From Planococcus halotolerans (GTDB taxonomy: Bacteria > Bacillota > Bacilli > Bacillales_A > Planococcaceae), in contig NZ_QLZR01000001.1 in the NCBI RefSeq assembly GCF_003289955.1, positions 496,001-560,000 of the forward strand: a stretch of DNA of 64,000 bases, given 5' to 3'. Both the position numbers and the translations under genes were made by a program. Numbering within the stretch: position 1 is the stretch's first letter; every line of letters starts with the position of its first letter. Positions 16,992-25,952 of the stretch are shown here, in pieces. The notes under the pieces are model-generated. The model made no database searches, had not been told where the DNA came from, and saw only the letters and a program-made list of their open reading frames with translations.

Positions 16992-17645
16992 CTATACTCT
17001 GATTAGTTTCTTAGTACTTAACTCGTAACTTGCAGGTGTGATTTCTTTCAACTCTTCTAATGTAATATCTGAAAGCACTTCTATCAAAAACATCTTTTCG
17101 TCTTTAAATTCAAATACCGCATGTTCAGTGACGATCATGTCCACTTTACGGACACCGCTGCTCGGAAAAGTCAATTTTTTGAGTAGTTTTGGTGTACCGT
17201 CTTTTGAAGTGTGCATCGTTGCAATAATTATTTTTTTCGCTCCAGCCACCAAATCCATTGCTCCGCCGACACCTAGGATATTTTGGCCGGGCACTGCCCA
17301 ATTGGCAACCTCTCCTGTTTCATCCACTTGCAATGTTCCTAACACAGCTACATCCACATGTCCGCCTCTAATCATTAGAAACGAATCAGAACTGTCGAAT
17401 ATTGAAGCTCCGGTCTCAACGGAAACAGGTTTCTTGCTGGCACTGATCAAATCCATATTAACGAATTCTTCTTCCGGTGTCGGACCCATTCCGAGCAACC
17501 CGTTCTCCGAATGCAAGTAAACATCTTTGCCTTCAATATAGTCTGGAATCAAAGTAGGAATTCCCACTCCCAGGTTAATAATTTGATTATCTTCAAATTC
17601 CTCAGCAATTCTTCGGGCTATTTTAATTCGTTGTTGCTGGCTCAA
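16992..17645 (-). CDS. scoB: 3-oxoacid CoA-transferase, subunit B
   Basis: 217 residues, the normal size of the beta subunit. The catalytic glutamate is E47 in HSENGLLGMGP, which forms the gamma-glutamyl-CoA thioester. VGIPTLIPDYIEGKDV and GGAMDLVAGAKKIIIAT match the family. It starts with TTG at 17645, preceded by GGGGGAAGG; no in-frame ATG is closer. It overlaps the A subunit by 23 nt, which implies translational coupling. It would activate the imported acid with CoA from succinyl-CoA, acetoacetyl-CoA or acetyl-CoA; the acyl specificity is not visible. Confidence 0.92.
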   Translation of the reverse strand: MSQQQRIKIARRIAEEFEDNQIINLGVGIPTLIPDYIEGKDVYLHSENGLLGMGPTPEEEFVNMDLISASKKPVSVETGASIFDSSDSFLMIRGGHVDVAVLGTLQVDETGEVANWAVPGQNILGVGGAMDLVAGAKKIIIATMHTSKDGTPKLLKKLTFPSSGVRKVDMIVTEHAVFEFKDEKMFLIEVLSDITLEELKEITPASYELSTKKLIRV

Positions 17646-18318
17646 CGTACCTTCCCCCTTCTTTCACATATTTGGTAACTACTACATAATCGACAAACAG
17701 ATGCGGTGTGACAATTTCCTCTGGTTTAATTTCCCCTGCTTCAACAATTTCGTCAACTTCAGCAATGACAAGCTTAGCAGCTGTCGCCATGACAGGATTA
17801 AAGTTGCGACCTGTTTGGTCGTAGATTAAATTGCCGAGTGTATCCGCTTTCAAAGCTTTGATCAAAGCTACGTCCCCTTTAATCGCTTTTTCAAGGATAT
17901 AGTCTCCATCGTCAAAAGTCATTTGATGCTTTCCTTCAGCAAGCTTCGTTCCAACTGCTGTCTTTGTGTAGAAACCACCTATTCCGGCTCCTCCGCAACG
18001 AATCGCTTCTGCTAAAGTTCCCTGTGGAACCAGCTCTATTTCCAATTCTCCCTTCGACCAAGCATTTACTGCATCTCCATTGGTTGTAAAATAAGAACCG
18101 ATGGCTTTTTTCAAATTGCCTGATACAAGTAATTTTCCTAATCCCTTACCCTTTTCTCCTAAATTATTACTAACTACCGTCAAATTCTTTTTACCTGAAG
18201 TTGCAATTTCATCGATTAATGATAACGGAGTCCCAGATAAACCAAAGCCACCAACAAGCAACTTATCGCCGTCTTTTATTAACTCAGAAAAGTGTTCTAA
18301 CTTTAATAGTTTTTTCAT
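17623..18318 (-). CDS. scoA: 3-oxoacid CoA-transferase, subunit A
   Basis: 231 residues with the alpha-subunit signature DGDKLLVGGFGLSGTPLSLI near the N-terminus, the PQGTLAEAIRCGGAGIGGFY region, and NPVMATAAKLVIAEVDEIVE. With the overlapping B subunit it makes a heterotetrameric CoA-transferase. It is the first gene of a seven-gene transcript (CoA-transferase A and B, TAXI receptor, TRAP permease, D-2-hydroxyacid dehydrogenase, NMO-like protein, permease). AAGGAG lies before its ATG. Its upstream region holds a cre-like box and the shared operator-like element, so carbon repression and specific control are likely. Confidence 0.93.
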   Translation of the reverse strand: MKKLLKLEHFSELIKDGDKLLVGGFGLSGTPLSLIDEIATSGKKNLTVVSNNLGEKGKGLGKLLVSGNLKKAIGSYFTTNGDAVNAWSKGELEIELVPQGTLAEAIRCGGAGIGGFYTKTAVGTKLAEGKHQMTFDDGDYILEKAIKGDVALIKALKADTLGNLIYDQTGRNFNPVMATAAKLVIAEVDEIVEAGEIKPEEIVTPHLFVDYVVVTKYVKEGGRYVEPATTN

Positions 18319-18361
18319 TGTTTACTCCTTCCTATCAAAAAGCATAATAATATTATTAATT

Positions 18362-18375
18362 TTAAAGCGCTTTCA
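18362..18375 (-). promoter_or_regulatory. cre-like box upstream of the CoA-transferase operon
   Basis: TTAAAGCGCTTTCA matches the catabolite-responsive consensus TGWNANCGNTNWCA at 13 of 14 positions, 44 nt upstream of the scoA start. Confidence 0.7.
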
Positions 18376-18376
18376 T

Positions 18377-18412
18377 TTCGTTTCGATTATTGAAACGACA
18401 TTTCATTTATTG
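18377..18412 (-). promoter_or_regulatory. Operator-like element, second copy
   Basis: Contains the perfect 7-7-7 inverted repeat TCGTTTC / GAAACGA (18378-18384 and 18392-18398) followed by ACATTTCATTTATTG, which is shared with 10476-10496. It lies directly upstream of the cre-like box on the scoA side, so a specific regulator and CcpA could act side by side. Confidence 0.65.
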
Positions 18413-18582
18413 GTGGTAAGGTAATTATAATCGAGTAAAAATTTAAATTCAACAAAAATATTGAATATTTTAAAAATAAAATTTAGTGCAATAATAATTA
18501 GTTTAGCTATACAACTATTAATATAATTTTTAACCAAATTCAAAAGAAAGTTTCTTCACCCTTATATATAGGAGTGATAATT

Positions 18583-19002
18583 ATGAGAATGTGCAAATTA
18601 TGCAGGAAAAAGCCGCGGGTGGACAACACGGGCCATGTGTTTTGTTCAGATGATTGTTTTAAGAAGTTCGAGGATGGGCCGGATGACTTCAGCCATCCCT
18701 ATATCGATGATTACGACATGCTGCGGATCGCCTATATCGATTGGATGCAGAACTATGAAGGCGATTTGCATAAGAGCATCTATTTCGGTTATCCGAAGAA
18801 GAGCGATTTACTGGAGTGGCTGGATGAAACGATGGATCCTTACTGGGATTATTACGGGCTGGCGGGAAGTGACGGTATATTTTCGGAAGAGATTTTCTTC
18901 TATATAAAGGAGCTGCTTGGATTGCAGGAGACGGCAAGGGATTGGGAGGTGGATGAGCGGAAGTATGGAAAGTGGCTCAGAAGGCTGGAAGCCAAAAAAT
19001 GA
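18583..19002 (+). CDS. Conserved hypothetical protein with N-terminal Cys4 zinc-ribbon-like motif
   Basis: 139 residues, soluble and acidic. The first 25 residues hold C4-x2-C7 and C21-x3-C25 with a ...GHVFCSDDCF pattern typical of small zinc knuckles. The remainder is rich in Asp, Tyr and Trp (YIDWMQNYEGD, MDPYWDYYGLAGSDG) and matches no family I recognise. I prefer the ATG at 18583, eight bases after AGGAG; the GTG at 18574 lies too close. It is monocistronic, divergent from scoA, and followed by a terminator. A nucleic-acid or protein-binding role is possible, but no function is assigned. Confidence 0.75.
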   Translation: MRMCKLCRKKPRVDNTGHVFCSDDCFKKFEDGPDDFSHPYIDDYDMLRIAYIDWMQNYEGDLHKSIYFGYPKKSDLLEWLDETMDPYWDYYGLAGSDGIFSEEIFFYIKELLGLQETARDWEVDERKYGKWLRRLEAKK

Positions 19003-19044
19003 ATTCACTAATCCAAAATAGTTAAATCAATGATAAATTTTAAA

Positions 19045-19096
19045 TTAAAAACCGGACCCAAAGAGAAAACATTTTCGGGAGCCGGTTTTTCATTCT
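19045..19096. terminator. Bidirectional terminator between convergent genes
   Basis: AAAACCGG (19047-19054) pairs with CCGGTTTT (19082-19089), with CCC/GGG inside and A/T tracts on both sides. It serves the hypothetical gene on the plus strand and the rhamnose-lut transcript on the minus strand. Confidence 0.85.
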
Positions 19097-19162
19097 TTTA
19101 ATCCTCTGGTTTTATACCTCGAAATAAAACTGTCTCCTGATAAGTTAGTACAAAGTAACTGA

Positions 19163-19864
19163 TTACAGATCCTCCACAATCACATGAACAGCCTCAACTG
19201 GACCATGCACCCCGATTACGATATTCATTTCAATATCCGCACTGTTACTCGGTCCCGAGATGAAATTGATGCAGGTGGCAAGATTGTTTCCTTCCTCCAC
19301 CGATTGATGGACAGCCTGAACCACTTGTGTCATGCGGGGGACGATTGTGGATTTTGGTACGATAGCCACATAAACCGTAGGCAACAGGCTGATTGAGCGG
19401 GCAATATCTTTATCATTGAATTGCACAATTGTACCCGATTCAGCTAAAGCGGCATCGCTGATAAATAGGCCAATATTGGCTTTTTTTGCAATTTCAATAT
19501 TTTCTTGGCCTCGATTTGTGTCCCAGATATGGGTTTTTTCATTGTCCAGCACTGCATCTAAGCCAAATTCACCGAAGCGTGCATCCTTTGAAGCCACTAC
19601 TTGACCGCCGCCATATTTCATAATGACTTCCTGCAGGGCTTCGGCAAGATTAGCTTTATCCGTGTTCACGACAAAGGTCGACTTCTCCAGGCTGTTTTTT
19701 TTGAAAGCGGCAGCTAACTCATTGACCGAAGCTCCACTGAATACGTCCAGCTGCGGACGATGCTGCCATTCAGGAAGACCAACTTGTCTGTTTCTGTCAC
19801 GACCGAGCTGGGAAGTGATTCTATTTAAAAACTGTTCTTTATTATGAATAGTTCCGGCAGTCAT
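19163..19864 (-). CDS. lutC: Lactate utilization protein C (LutC)
   Basis: 233 residues of the LUD-domain family, third component of the LutABC L-lactate oxidising system that converts L-lactate to pyruvate. The domain runs from about residue 60 to the end, with DAALAESGTIVQF and CINFISGPSNSADIEMNIVIG as recognisable parts. It follows LutB with a two-base gap and has a GGGAGG ribosome site. It is the last gene of the long rhamnose-lut array and is closed by the 19045-19096 terminator. The order A-B-C is the same as in Bacillus subtilis. Confidence 0.92.
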   Translation of the reverse strand: MTAGTIHNKEQFLNRITSQLGRDRNRQVGLPEWQHRPQLDVFSGASVNELAAAFKKNSLEKSTFVVNTDKANLAEALQEVIMKYGGGQVVASKDARFGEFGLDAVLDNEKTHIWDTNRGQENIEIAKKANIGLFISDAALAESGTIVQFNDKDIARSISLLPTVYVAIVPKSTIVPRMTQVVQAVHQSVEEGNNLATCINFISGPSNSADIEMNIVIGVHGPVEAVHVIVEDL

Positions 19865-19866
19865 CG

Positions 19867-21294
19867 CTATTCCCTCCCTTTTCCACGGTCATTGAACCAG
19901 TTTCTGAAGTTGTCTTTCCCTGGAGCCGGAAATTCGCGGACAGAGGTCCAGAGCTTCATCGGACCTGGTCCCGAGGTGATGCTGTTGTCTTTCACTAATG
20001 GACCCAGAATAGCTGGCATGCCCTTTACGGCGAGTTTGAATAGCGCTGGAGAACTTGCTCCGATGCCAAAAGTCTTTATCGCCATTTTCTCGCCGGTCAT
20101 GCCTTTTTTCTCTACATAATTCTCCCGGTGCTTAATGAGGTGTTCGTGAAGAGGAATTTTAACCGGACAGGCTTCGGTGCAGGCGGCACAGAGACTGGAT
20201 GCATAGGGAAGCTCTCCGTATTCCTCATAGCCTCCAAGAATCGGTGACAGCACAGCTCCAATTGGCCCTTGGTAAATTGAGCCGTAAGCGTGACCCCCAA
20301 TATGCCGGTATACCGGGCAAACATTTACACATGCAGCACAGCGTATACAATGCAGTGCGGACTGAAATTCAGTTCCGAGAGCATTGGATCGTCCTGCATC
20401 TAAAATTATCAGGTGGAATTCTTTCGGCGCATCTATACTGTCTTCTTCCAACTGAGGGGTCAGATTAGTTACGTAGGTCGTTATCTTCTGCCCTACTGCA
20501 CTTCTGCTCAACAAGTTAATCATGACATCGAGCTCGTTCCACGTCGGCACGAGCCGTTCCATACCCATAACAGTGATTTGGGTTTCAGGAAAAGTCGTCA
20601 CCATATTCGCATTTCCTTCGTTCGTTACGAGGGAAATCGTGCCGGATTCGGCTACAGCGAAATTACAGCCGGTAACACCGATATCCGCTTCCATAAAAGT
20701 TTCCCGCAGCTGACTCCGTGCAAAAGCAGTCAGTTCCCGCGGTTCCTCAGTTCCGGTGTAATTTGCCTTGTCGCGAAAAGTATCCCGAATTTGCTCTTTG
20801 TTTTTGTGGAGTGAAGGAACAACTATATGCGAAGGACGGTCGTGGTCATCAATCTGCAGAATATATTCCGCCAAATCCGTCTCATACACTTCACAGCCGA
20901 TTTCTTCCAATGCTTCATTCAAGCCGATTTCTTCTGTCACCATCGATTTTGCTTTCGTCACTTTTTTAGCATTCTTTTTCTTGGCCACTTCCTGGATGTA
21001 ACGGGTGGCATCTTCAGCGGTTTCAGCAAAATAGACATGGCCGCCCAGTCTCGCAAAGTTCTCACTCAATTGATCTAAGTAATAATCCAGATTTTCAAGT
21101 GTATGCCGGCGGATTTCTTCCCCTGCGCTGCGCCACTCTTCCCAATCGCCAATTTGCTCGTCACCTACTGTGGCGTTCAATTTCCTGCCTCGCAGTCCGT
21201 CCTGGGCTTTGGCCATTGCGTTGCGCATGAAACCATCTTCAAGAGCATCATCCACCCGGTCAAAAAACGGCTTTTCGCCTATTTTCATTGCCAT
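19867..21294 (-). CDS. lutB: Lactate utilization iron-sulfur protein B (LutB)
   Basis: 475 residues, close to the B. subtilis protein (about 476). The N-terminal LUD domain spans about 65-290 ([20 protein letters not shown]). The ferredoxin-like part binds iron-sulfur clusters through C316, C319, C322 and C326 and a second set C369, C372 and C376 followed by Pro. Further C-terminal residues form a helical tail. It transfers electrons from lactate oxidation. It is packed between lutA and lutC, each two bases apart, and GGAGGG precedes its ATG. Confidence 0.94.
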   Translation of the reverse strand: MAMKIGEKPFFDRVDDALEDGFMRNAMAKAQDGLRGRKLNATVGDEQIGDWEEWRSAGEEIRRHTLENLDYYLDQLSENFARLGGHVYFAETAEDATRYIQEVAKKKNAKKVTKAKSMVTEEIGLNEALEEIGCEVYETDLAEYILQIDDHDRPSHIVVPSLHKNKEQIRDTFRDKANYTGTEEPRELTAFARSQLRETFMEADIGVTGCNFAVAESGTISLVTNEGNANMVTTFPETQITVMGMERLVPTWNELDVMINLLSRSAVGQKITTYVTNLTPQLEEDSIDAPKEFHLIILDAGRSNALGTEFQSALHCIRCAACVNVCPVYRHIGGHAYGSIYQGPIGAVLSPILGGYEEYGELPYASSLCAACTEACPVKIPLHEHLIKHRENYVEKKGMTGEKMAIKTFGIGASSPALFKLAVKGMPAILGPLVKDNSITSGPGPMKLWTSVREFPAPGKDNFRNWFNDRGKGRE

Positions 21295-21296
21295 AG

Positions 21297-22028
21297 TTAT
21301 ACCCTCCCTTCTACTCGTGTGTTGAGTATTTGAGCGATATGCTTCACTTCAATCGGCTTGCCTTTCCGGTCGATCCGCCCTTTTATATTCATCATGCAGC
21401 CATTATCCGCCGCAATCAGGACATTGGCTGTCGATTCTTCTATATGCCGGATTTTCTCATCTACCATCTGCTCAGAAATCGGAGCCATCTTAACAGCGAA
21501 GGTACCGCCAAACCCGCAGCAGTCGTAATTATTTTGAAGTGGCAGCAGCTCAAGCCCTCTGACATTTTTCAGCAGTCTGAACGGGGCTTCTTTTTCGTGG
21601 AGCAGACGCGTCATGTGACATGATGTATGGTAAGTCGCTTTTGCAGGATAAGTTGCGCCAAGATCTTCGACTTTTAAGATGTTGACGACGAACTGGGTGA
21701 ATTCATACGTTTTATCGGCAATCTTTTTTGCCCGTCCATACCATTCGCCTTCGTCTTTCAAAAGCTGCGGATACTCTTTGAACATAGCGGCACAGGAACC
21801 TGAAGGGGTAACAATATATTCAGAAGCTTCGAAGCTGGCAATCATTTGTTTCGCCGCTTTTTTGGCATCTTTTCTATAGCCGCTGTTATAGGCTGGCTGG
21901 CCGCAGCAAATCTGCCCCTTCGGAAAATCCACTTCGCAATCGAGACGTTCGAGTATCTCGACGACATCTTTTGCTGCATTTTGATAAAACATTTCTGAGA
22001 GGCATGTGATAAATAATGAGACTTTCAT
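21297..22028 (-). CDS. lutA: Lactate utilization protein A (LutA), CCG-domain iron-sulfur protein
   Basis: 243 residues with two cysteine-rich CCG domains: the first has C41-C42 in [12 protein letters not shown], the second [13 protein letters not shown], plus [10 protein letters not shown] between them. This domain pair occurs in heterodisulfide-reductase-like subunits and in LutA. It is the first lut gene, 102 nt after the Crh-like gene stop. That gap shows no clear terminator, so transcription from the rhamnose genes may continue into lutABC, coupling lactate removal to rhamnose use. Confidence 0.93.
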   Translation of the reverse strand: MKVSLFITCLSEMFYQNAAKDVVEILERLDCEVDFPKGQICCGQPAYNSGYRKDAKKAAKQMIASFEASEYIVTPSGSCAAMFKEYPQLLKDEGEWYGRAKKIADKTYEFTQFVVNILKVEDLGATYPAKATYHTSCHMTRLLHEKEAPFRLLKNVRGLELLPLQNNYDCCGFGGTFAVKMAPISEQMVDEKIRHIEESTANVLIAADNGCMMNIKGRIDRKGKPIEVKHIAQILNTRVEGRV

Positions 22029-22130
22029 TTTTATCCACTCTTCCGTCTTTTATTTTCTTCTTAGCTCCTTAATCATAGTTCCGGTAAAGACACAGCTTTC
22101 CCACTCTGACTCCGTGAACTGAAAACCATG

Positions 22131-22394
22131 TTACTCGGCTATTTCGCTTTTGATGAAATGATCAATTTTGTTCAGGGCATCCTGTTCATCGGGTCCGTTG
22201 ACGGCAATGTCAATTACCGCTCCTTTTGCGATCGCTAAAGACATGACACCCATAATTGATTTGAGATTCACAGTGGATGATTTGTACCGTATTGAAATAT
22301 CTGATTTAAACTGACTTGCAAGGTTAACCAATTGAGCTGCTGGCCGTGCCTGAATGCCGGTTTCGGAAATTACTTTATAAGATTTTTCTGCCAT
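22131..22394 (-). CDS. crh: Crh-like HPr-family protein (Gln at position 15, Ser at 46)
   Basis: 87 residues, full-length HPr fold. The position phosphorylated by enzyme I is Gln15 (TGIQARPAA) instead of His, as in Bacillus Crh, so PTS sugar transfer is not expected. The HPr-kinase site Ser46 is retained in LKSIMGVMSLA with hydrophobic residues 47-48, which in HPr and Crh contact CcpA. It would act as a CcpA corepressor when Ser46 is phosphorylated. Its location between the rhamnose DeoR regulator and lutABC is unusual; crh normally sits elsewhere. It could be the only crh or a second, locus-specific copy. Confidence 0.88.
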   Translation of the reverse strand: MAEKSYKVISETGIQARPAAQLVNLASQFKSDISIRYKSSTVNLKSIMGVMSLAIAKGAVIDIAVNGPDEQDALNKIDHFIKSEIAE

Positions 22395-22412
22395 AAAGAT
22401 CCCCTTTTCTTG

Positions 22413-23183
22413 TTACTGAATTTTTGAAGGGCGGATAATCGTTGCAGCGCAGTCGTCAAATTCATCTATCTGCTCTTTACTGGTGCGCGAATCAGTGATA
22501 ATAAAATTAATTTCTTCTATTGCTGCAACTTTAGAAAATGCCTGTACCCCGAACTTTGAGTGATCTGCCAACAAAAATACTTCGTCCGCAATTTCACTCA
22601 TTTTCTTTTTCACAAGAGCCTGCATTTCATGCGAATCACTGATTCCCCTCACTGCATGAACTCCGCGGCAAGAGATGAACGCTTTGTTGACGTAATATGA
22701 TTCCAGGGCATTTGTCGTCTGCGGTCCAACAAACGACAGTGATTTTTGCAGCAATGTTCCGCCAGCGGAAATTACTGAAATCTTCTTTCGATTTGACAGC
22801 TCCATTGCCACTTTCAGCGAATTGGTCACTACAGTCAGGGGAATATCCGGCAAAATTTTGGCCATATACCAGGCCGTCGTACTGGCATCCAAAATGATTC
22901 GTTCATTGATGGATACATATTTAACGGCTTCTTCCGCCACTTCCATTTTCTCTATCACATTCCTCACTTCACGTTCGAAGTAAGGGGATTCATGGCCGCT
23001 CAGTTCTACACTTACAGCGCCGCCATGGCTGCGTTTTAACTTCCCCTCGTTCTCCAGTTTCTCCAAATCACGGCGGATGGTTTCTTCCGTCACACTGAAA
23101 ATTCTACTCAACTCAGAAACCCGGCTGCTGCCGCTTTCATTTATAATAGAAGTTAATTTTTTATGTCTTTCTGCTATAAGCAT
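22413..23183 (-). CDS. rhaR: DeoR-family regulator of rhamnose catabolism
   Basis: About 256 residues. The N-terminal DeoR winged helix is at about 1-55 (SRVSELSRIFSVTEETIRRD, with the family hallmark EETIRRDLEKLE). A sugar-phosphate-sensing DeoRC domain follows (IILDASTTAWYMAKILPD, VISAGGTLLQKSLSFVGP, ADHSKFG). The ATG at 23183 is favoured by GAGGTG six bases upstream over the GTG at 23192. It lies 21 nt downstream of rhaA in the rhamnose operon, so it is probably a local repressor responding to a phosphorylated intermediate such as rhamnulose-1-phosphate, as known for B. subtilis RhaR (YulB). Confidence 0.88.
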   Translation of the reverse strand: MLIAERHKKLTSIINESGSSRVSELSRIFSVTEETIRRDLEKLENEGKLKRSHGGAVSVELSGHESPYFEREVRNVIEKMEVAEEAVKYVSINERIILDASTTAWYMAKILPDIPLTVVTNSLKVAMELSNRKKISVISAGGTLLQKSLSFVGPQTTNALESYYVNKAFISCRGVHAVRGISDSHEMQALVKKKMSEIADEVFLLADHSKFGVQAFSKVAAIEEINFIITDSRTSKEQIDEFDDCAATIIRPSKIQ

Positions 23184-23204
23184 CCTCTTCACCTCTATCG
23201 CGGT

Positions 23205-24461
23205 CTATGATCGGGCTGATAATACAGCTGTTTCGTAATCTGAAATTTCTTCAATCCAATACTCTTTTATCGGCACTCCCATTGTCTCGCAATAATAATT
23301 CCAGATTGCGCCAAACGGATAGGTTTTAAACTCTTCCAATAAGGCCAGCCGCTTAGTAAAGTCTCCTTCTTCCTGCAGTGCTTTCAGGTGCTCATTGGGC
23401 AGAAGCATTCCATATAAAAGGGCTTTAATCATATTGCGTGTGCCGATCGTCCATGCAGCAACCCGATTAATGCTGGCATCAAAAAAGTCCAGTCCGATAA
23501 TGACTTGGTCCAAAGCATCGTTCCTTACAATTTCCAAAGCAATTTCTTTCAGCTCATCATCCAGAATGACAACATGGTCACTGTCCCAACGAACTGGTCT
23601 GGATACATGCAAAGCTAATTTTTCATTGAATAAAAGCATGGCTGAAATCTTGTCGGAAACCCGCTCAGTCGGGTGATAATGTCCGGTATCCAGCAGACAG
23701 ATTTTATCGTTTTTCATCGCATAATTCAGATAGAATTCATGTGAACCTACTACGAATGCTTCAGAACCAATGCCAAAAACCTTGCTTTCAACAGCATCAA
23801 TATTGAATTGTTCATCTGTTTTTACAGCAAAGATCTCATCAAGTGATTGTTTTAACCGCTTTCTTGGCGTTAAACGATCACTGGGAGTATCCTTATAGCC
23901 GTCCGGAATCCAGATATTGGTGAGACAAGGTGTTCCCAGTTCTTTCCCAAAATACTCCCCTATTTTCCGGCTGGCAATGCAGTGGTCTATCCAGAACTGC
24001 CTGATTTCGGCATCAGGATGCGACAGGGTCAAACCGTCCGCAGCTTTTTTATGTGAAAACAAAGTCGGATTGAAATCGAGGCCAAGTCCATGTTCTTTTG
24101 CCCACACTACCCATTTTTCAAAATGCTTTGGTTCCAATTGGTCTCTGTCCACCAGTTCCCCGTCGGTTTCGGCATAAATGGCATGGAGATTAATGCGGTG
24201 CGTTCCGGGAATAAGGGAAAGGGCCTTTTCTATATCCCGGCGCAGTTCTTCAGGAGTTGTCGCTTTTCCGGGGTAGTTTCCTGTCACTTCGATGCCGCCT
24301 GATAACTCTTCTTTATTGATCTCAAATCCACCAATGTCGTCGCCTTGCCAGCAATGGATGGATACGGGGACATTCTGCAGTTTTTCAAATACTTCCTCTA
24401 CCTGGATTCCCCAATGTTCATATTCTTTCTTTGCTTCCTCGAACTGGTTTATAACACTCAT
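23205..24461 (-). CDS. rhaA: L-rhamnose isomerase
   Basis: 418 residues, the usual size, converting L-rhamnose to L-rhamnulose with metal cofactors. The N-terminus has [15 protein letters not shown] and [10 protein letters not shown]; metal-ligand regions include [32 protein letters not shown] and [14 protein letters not shown]. It lies between rhaB and the DeoR gene. It is the first committed intracellular step after mutarotation. Confidence 0.97.
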   Translation of the reverse strand: MSVINQFEEAKKEYEHWGIQVEEVFEKLQNVPVSIHCWQGDDIGGFEINKEELSGGIEVTGNYPGKATTPEELRRDIEKALSLIPGTHRINLHAIYAETDGELVDRDQLEPKHFEKWVVWAKEHGLGLDFNPTLFSHKKAADGLTLSHPDAEIRQFWIDHCIASRKIGEYFGKELGTPCLTNIWIPDGYKDTPSDRLTPRKRLKQSLDEIFAVKTDEQFNIDAVESKVFGIGSEAFVVGSHEFYLNYAMKNDKICLLDTGHYHPTERVSDKISAMLLFNEKLALHVSRPVRWDSDHVVILDDELKEIALEIVRNDALDQVIIGLDFFDASINRVAAWTIGTRNMIKALLYGMLLPNEHLKALQEEGDFTKRLALLEEFKTYPFGAIWNYYCETMGVPIKEYWIEEISDYETAVLSARS

Positions 24462-24497
24462 AATACCCCTCCTGATCAGAATCTTGTCCGCTGCCGT

Positions 24498-25919
24498 TCA
24501 GTCCTGTAAATTTACTGTGGAGCGCGTGAATTTTTTCACTTCAAAAGATTGTTTTACAATACTTCGCGCTTCTGCAATGTCACTGATTTCTCCTAAAGCA
24601 ATCAGCTGTGCAATCAAATTTCCGATTGCCGTCGCTTCCACCGGTCCGGCAAACACTTCTTTGTTTGTAGTATCCGCAATCAACTGATTGAGCAGTTCGT
24701 TCTGGGATCCGCCGCCGATTACATTGATCGTGTGGAATTCCTTTTCGAATATATCTTCTATTTCAGCAATGGCGTTTTTATAGCTTGCGGCCAGGTTTTC
24801 AAAAACACAGTTGGCGATTTCTCCCGGTTCCACAGGTACTTGCTGATTGGTTTCCATGCAATATTTCTGTATTTCTTCAATCATGTTCTCCGGTTTCAGG
24901 AAACGTTCATCGTCCACATTCACGATAGCCGTTCCGCCATTCACACCTTTTGACATTTCCACTAAATCAGCAAATGAATACCTGTTTCCGTAATTGCGTT
25001 TAACTTCCTGGATCATCCACAGCCCCATAATGTTTTTTAGAAATCGGAACTGGTAATCCATCCCGCCTTCATTCGTAAAGTTATAGTCCAGTGCTTTCGT
25101 GACACAAATCGGAAAATAATTTTCGACTCCTATCAGGGACCAGGTTCCTGAACTGATGTAGATGGTATCTTCGGATTGTGGCACGGATAAGACGGCTGAC
25201 CCAGTGTCGTGAGTTGCGGGAAGCACGACGTTCATATCAAAACCGCATTCCTCCGCCAATTCTTCTTTTAAATTTCCGAGGACTGTTTTTGGCATCATAA
25301 CTTCCTGGAACATTTCAAAATTCAGGCCCAGCCGATCTATGATTTCTTTGTCCCAGTTTCTTGTGAATGCATTGATCAACTGAGTGGTTGTGGCATTGGT
25401 ATACTCGTTGGCCTTTACCCCAGTCAATAAAAAATTCAAATAATCCGGGATCATCAGGAATGTTTTTGCTTTTTCCAGCACTTCTGGATTTTGCTTCTTC
25501 AACGCAGCTAGTTGGTAAATGGAATTGAATTTCTGAAACTGAATGCCTGTTTCCAGATACAAGCGTTCTTTCATAAAGATTTCTGTCACTTCTTCCATGA
25601 TTCCGTCTGTTCGGGGATCACGGTAAGCGATGGCATCCGTCAGCAATTGATCATTGCCGTCCAACAGCACGAAATCGACGCCCCAGGTATCGATTCCGAT
25701 GCTTACCGGCTTTTCGTCAAAAGCACTGCATTTTTTGATGCCTTTTATAATTTCCTGGAACAATGACTCAATATCCCAGCAGAAATGGTTATTCTTTTCT
25801 ATGATCTGATTTCCGAATCGATGGACCTCCACCAGTTCAAGTTTGCCGTTTTCTAAACCTCCGGCAATCACTCTTCCGCTGGATGCACCAATATCAACAG
25901 ACAGACAATAAGTTTTCAT
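24498..25919 (-). CDS. rhaB: L-rhamnulokinase
   Basis: About 473 residues of the FGGY carbohydrate-kinase family, phosphorylating L-rhamnulose to L-rhamnulose-1-phosphate with ATP. It starts LSVDIGASSGRVIAGGLENG and has GIDTWGVDFVLLD, LPATHDTGSAVLSVP, SGTWSLIGVE and the C-terminal NVIGGGSQNELLNQ. The start is ATG at 25919, directly supported by GGGAGG; the frame could begin earlier only with an unlikely TTG. It is followed by rhaA after 36 nt. Confidence 0.96.
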   Translation of the reverse strand: MKTYCLSVDIGASSGRVIAGGLENGKLELVEVHRFGNQIIEKNNHFCWDIESLFQEIIKGIKKCSAFDEKPVSIGIDTWGVDFVLLDGNDQLLTDAIAYRDPRTDGIMEEVTEIFMKERLYLETGIQFQKFNSIYQLAALKKQNPEVLEKAKTFLMIPDYLNFLLTGVKANEYTNATTTQLINAFTRNWDKEIIDRLGLNFEMFQEVMMPKTVLGNLKEELAEECGFDMNVVLPATHDTGSAVLSVPQSEDTIYISSGTWSLIGVENYFPICVTKALDYNFTNEGGMDYQFRFLKNIMGLWMIQEVKRNYGNRYSFADLVEMSKGVNGGTAIVNVDDERFLKPENMIEEIQKYCMETNQQVPVEPGEIANCVFENLAASYKNAIAEIEDIFEKEFHTINVIGGGSQNELLNQLIADTTNKEVFAGPVEATAIGNLIAQLIALGEISDIAEARSIVKQSFEVKKFTRSTVNLQD

Positions 25920-25952
25920 GGGCAACCTCCCAAAACATAAGCTCCTGCTTTC

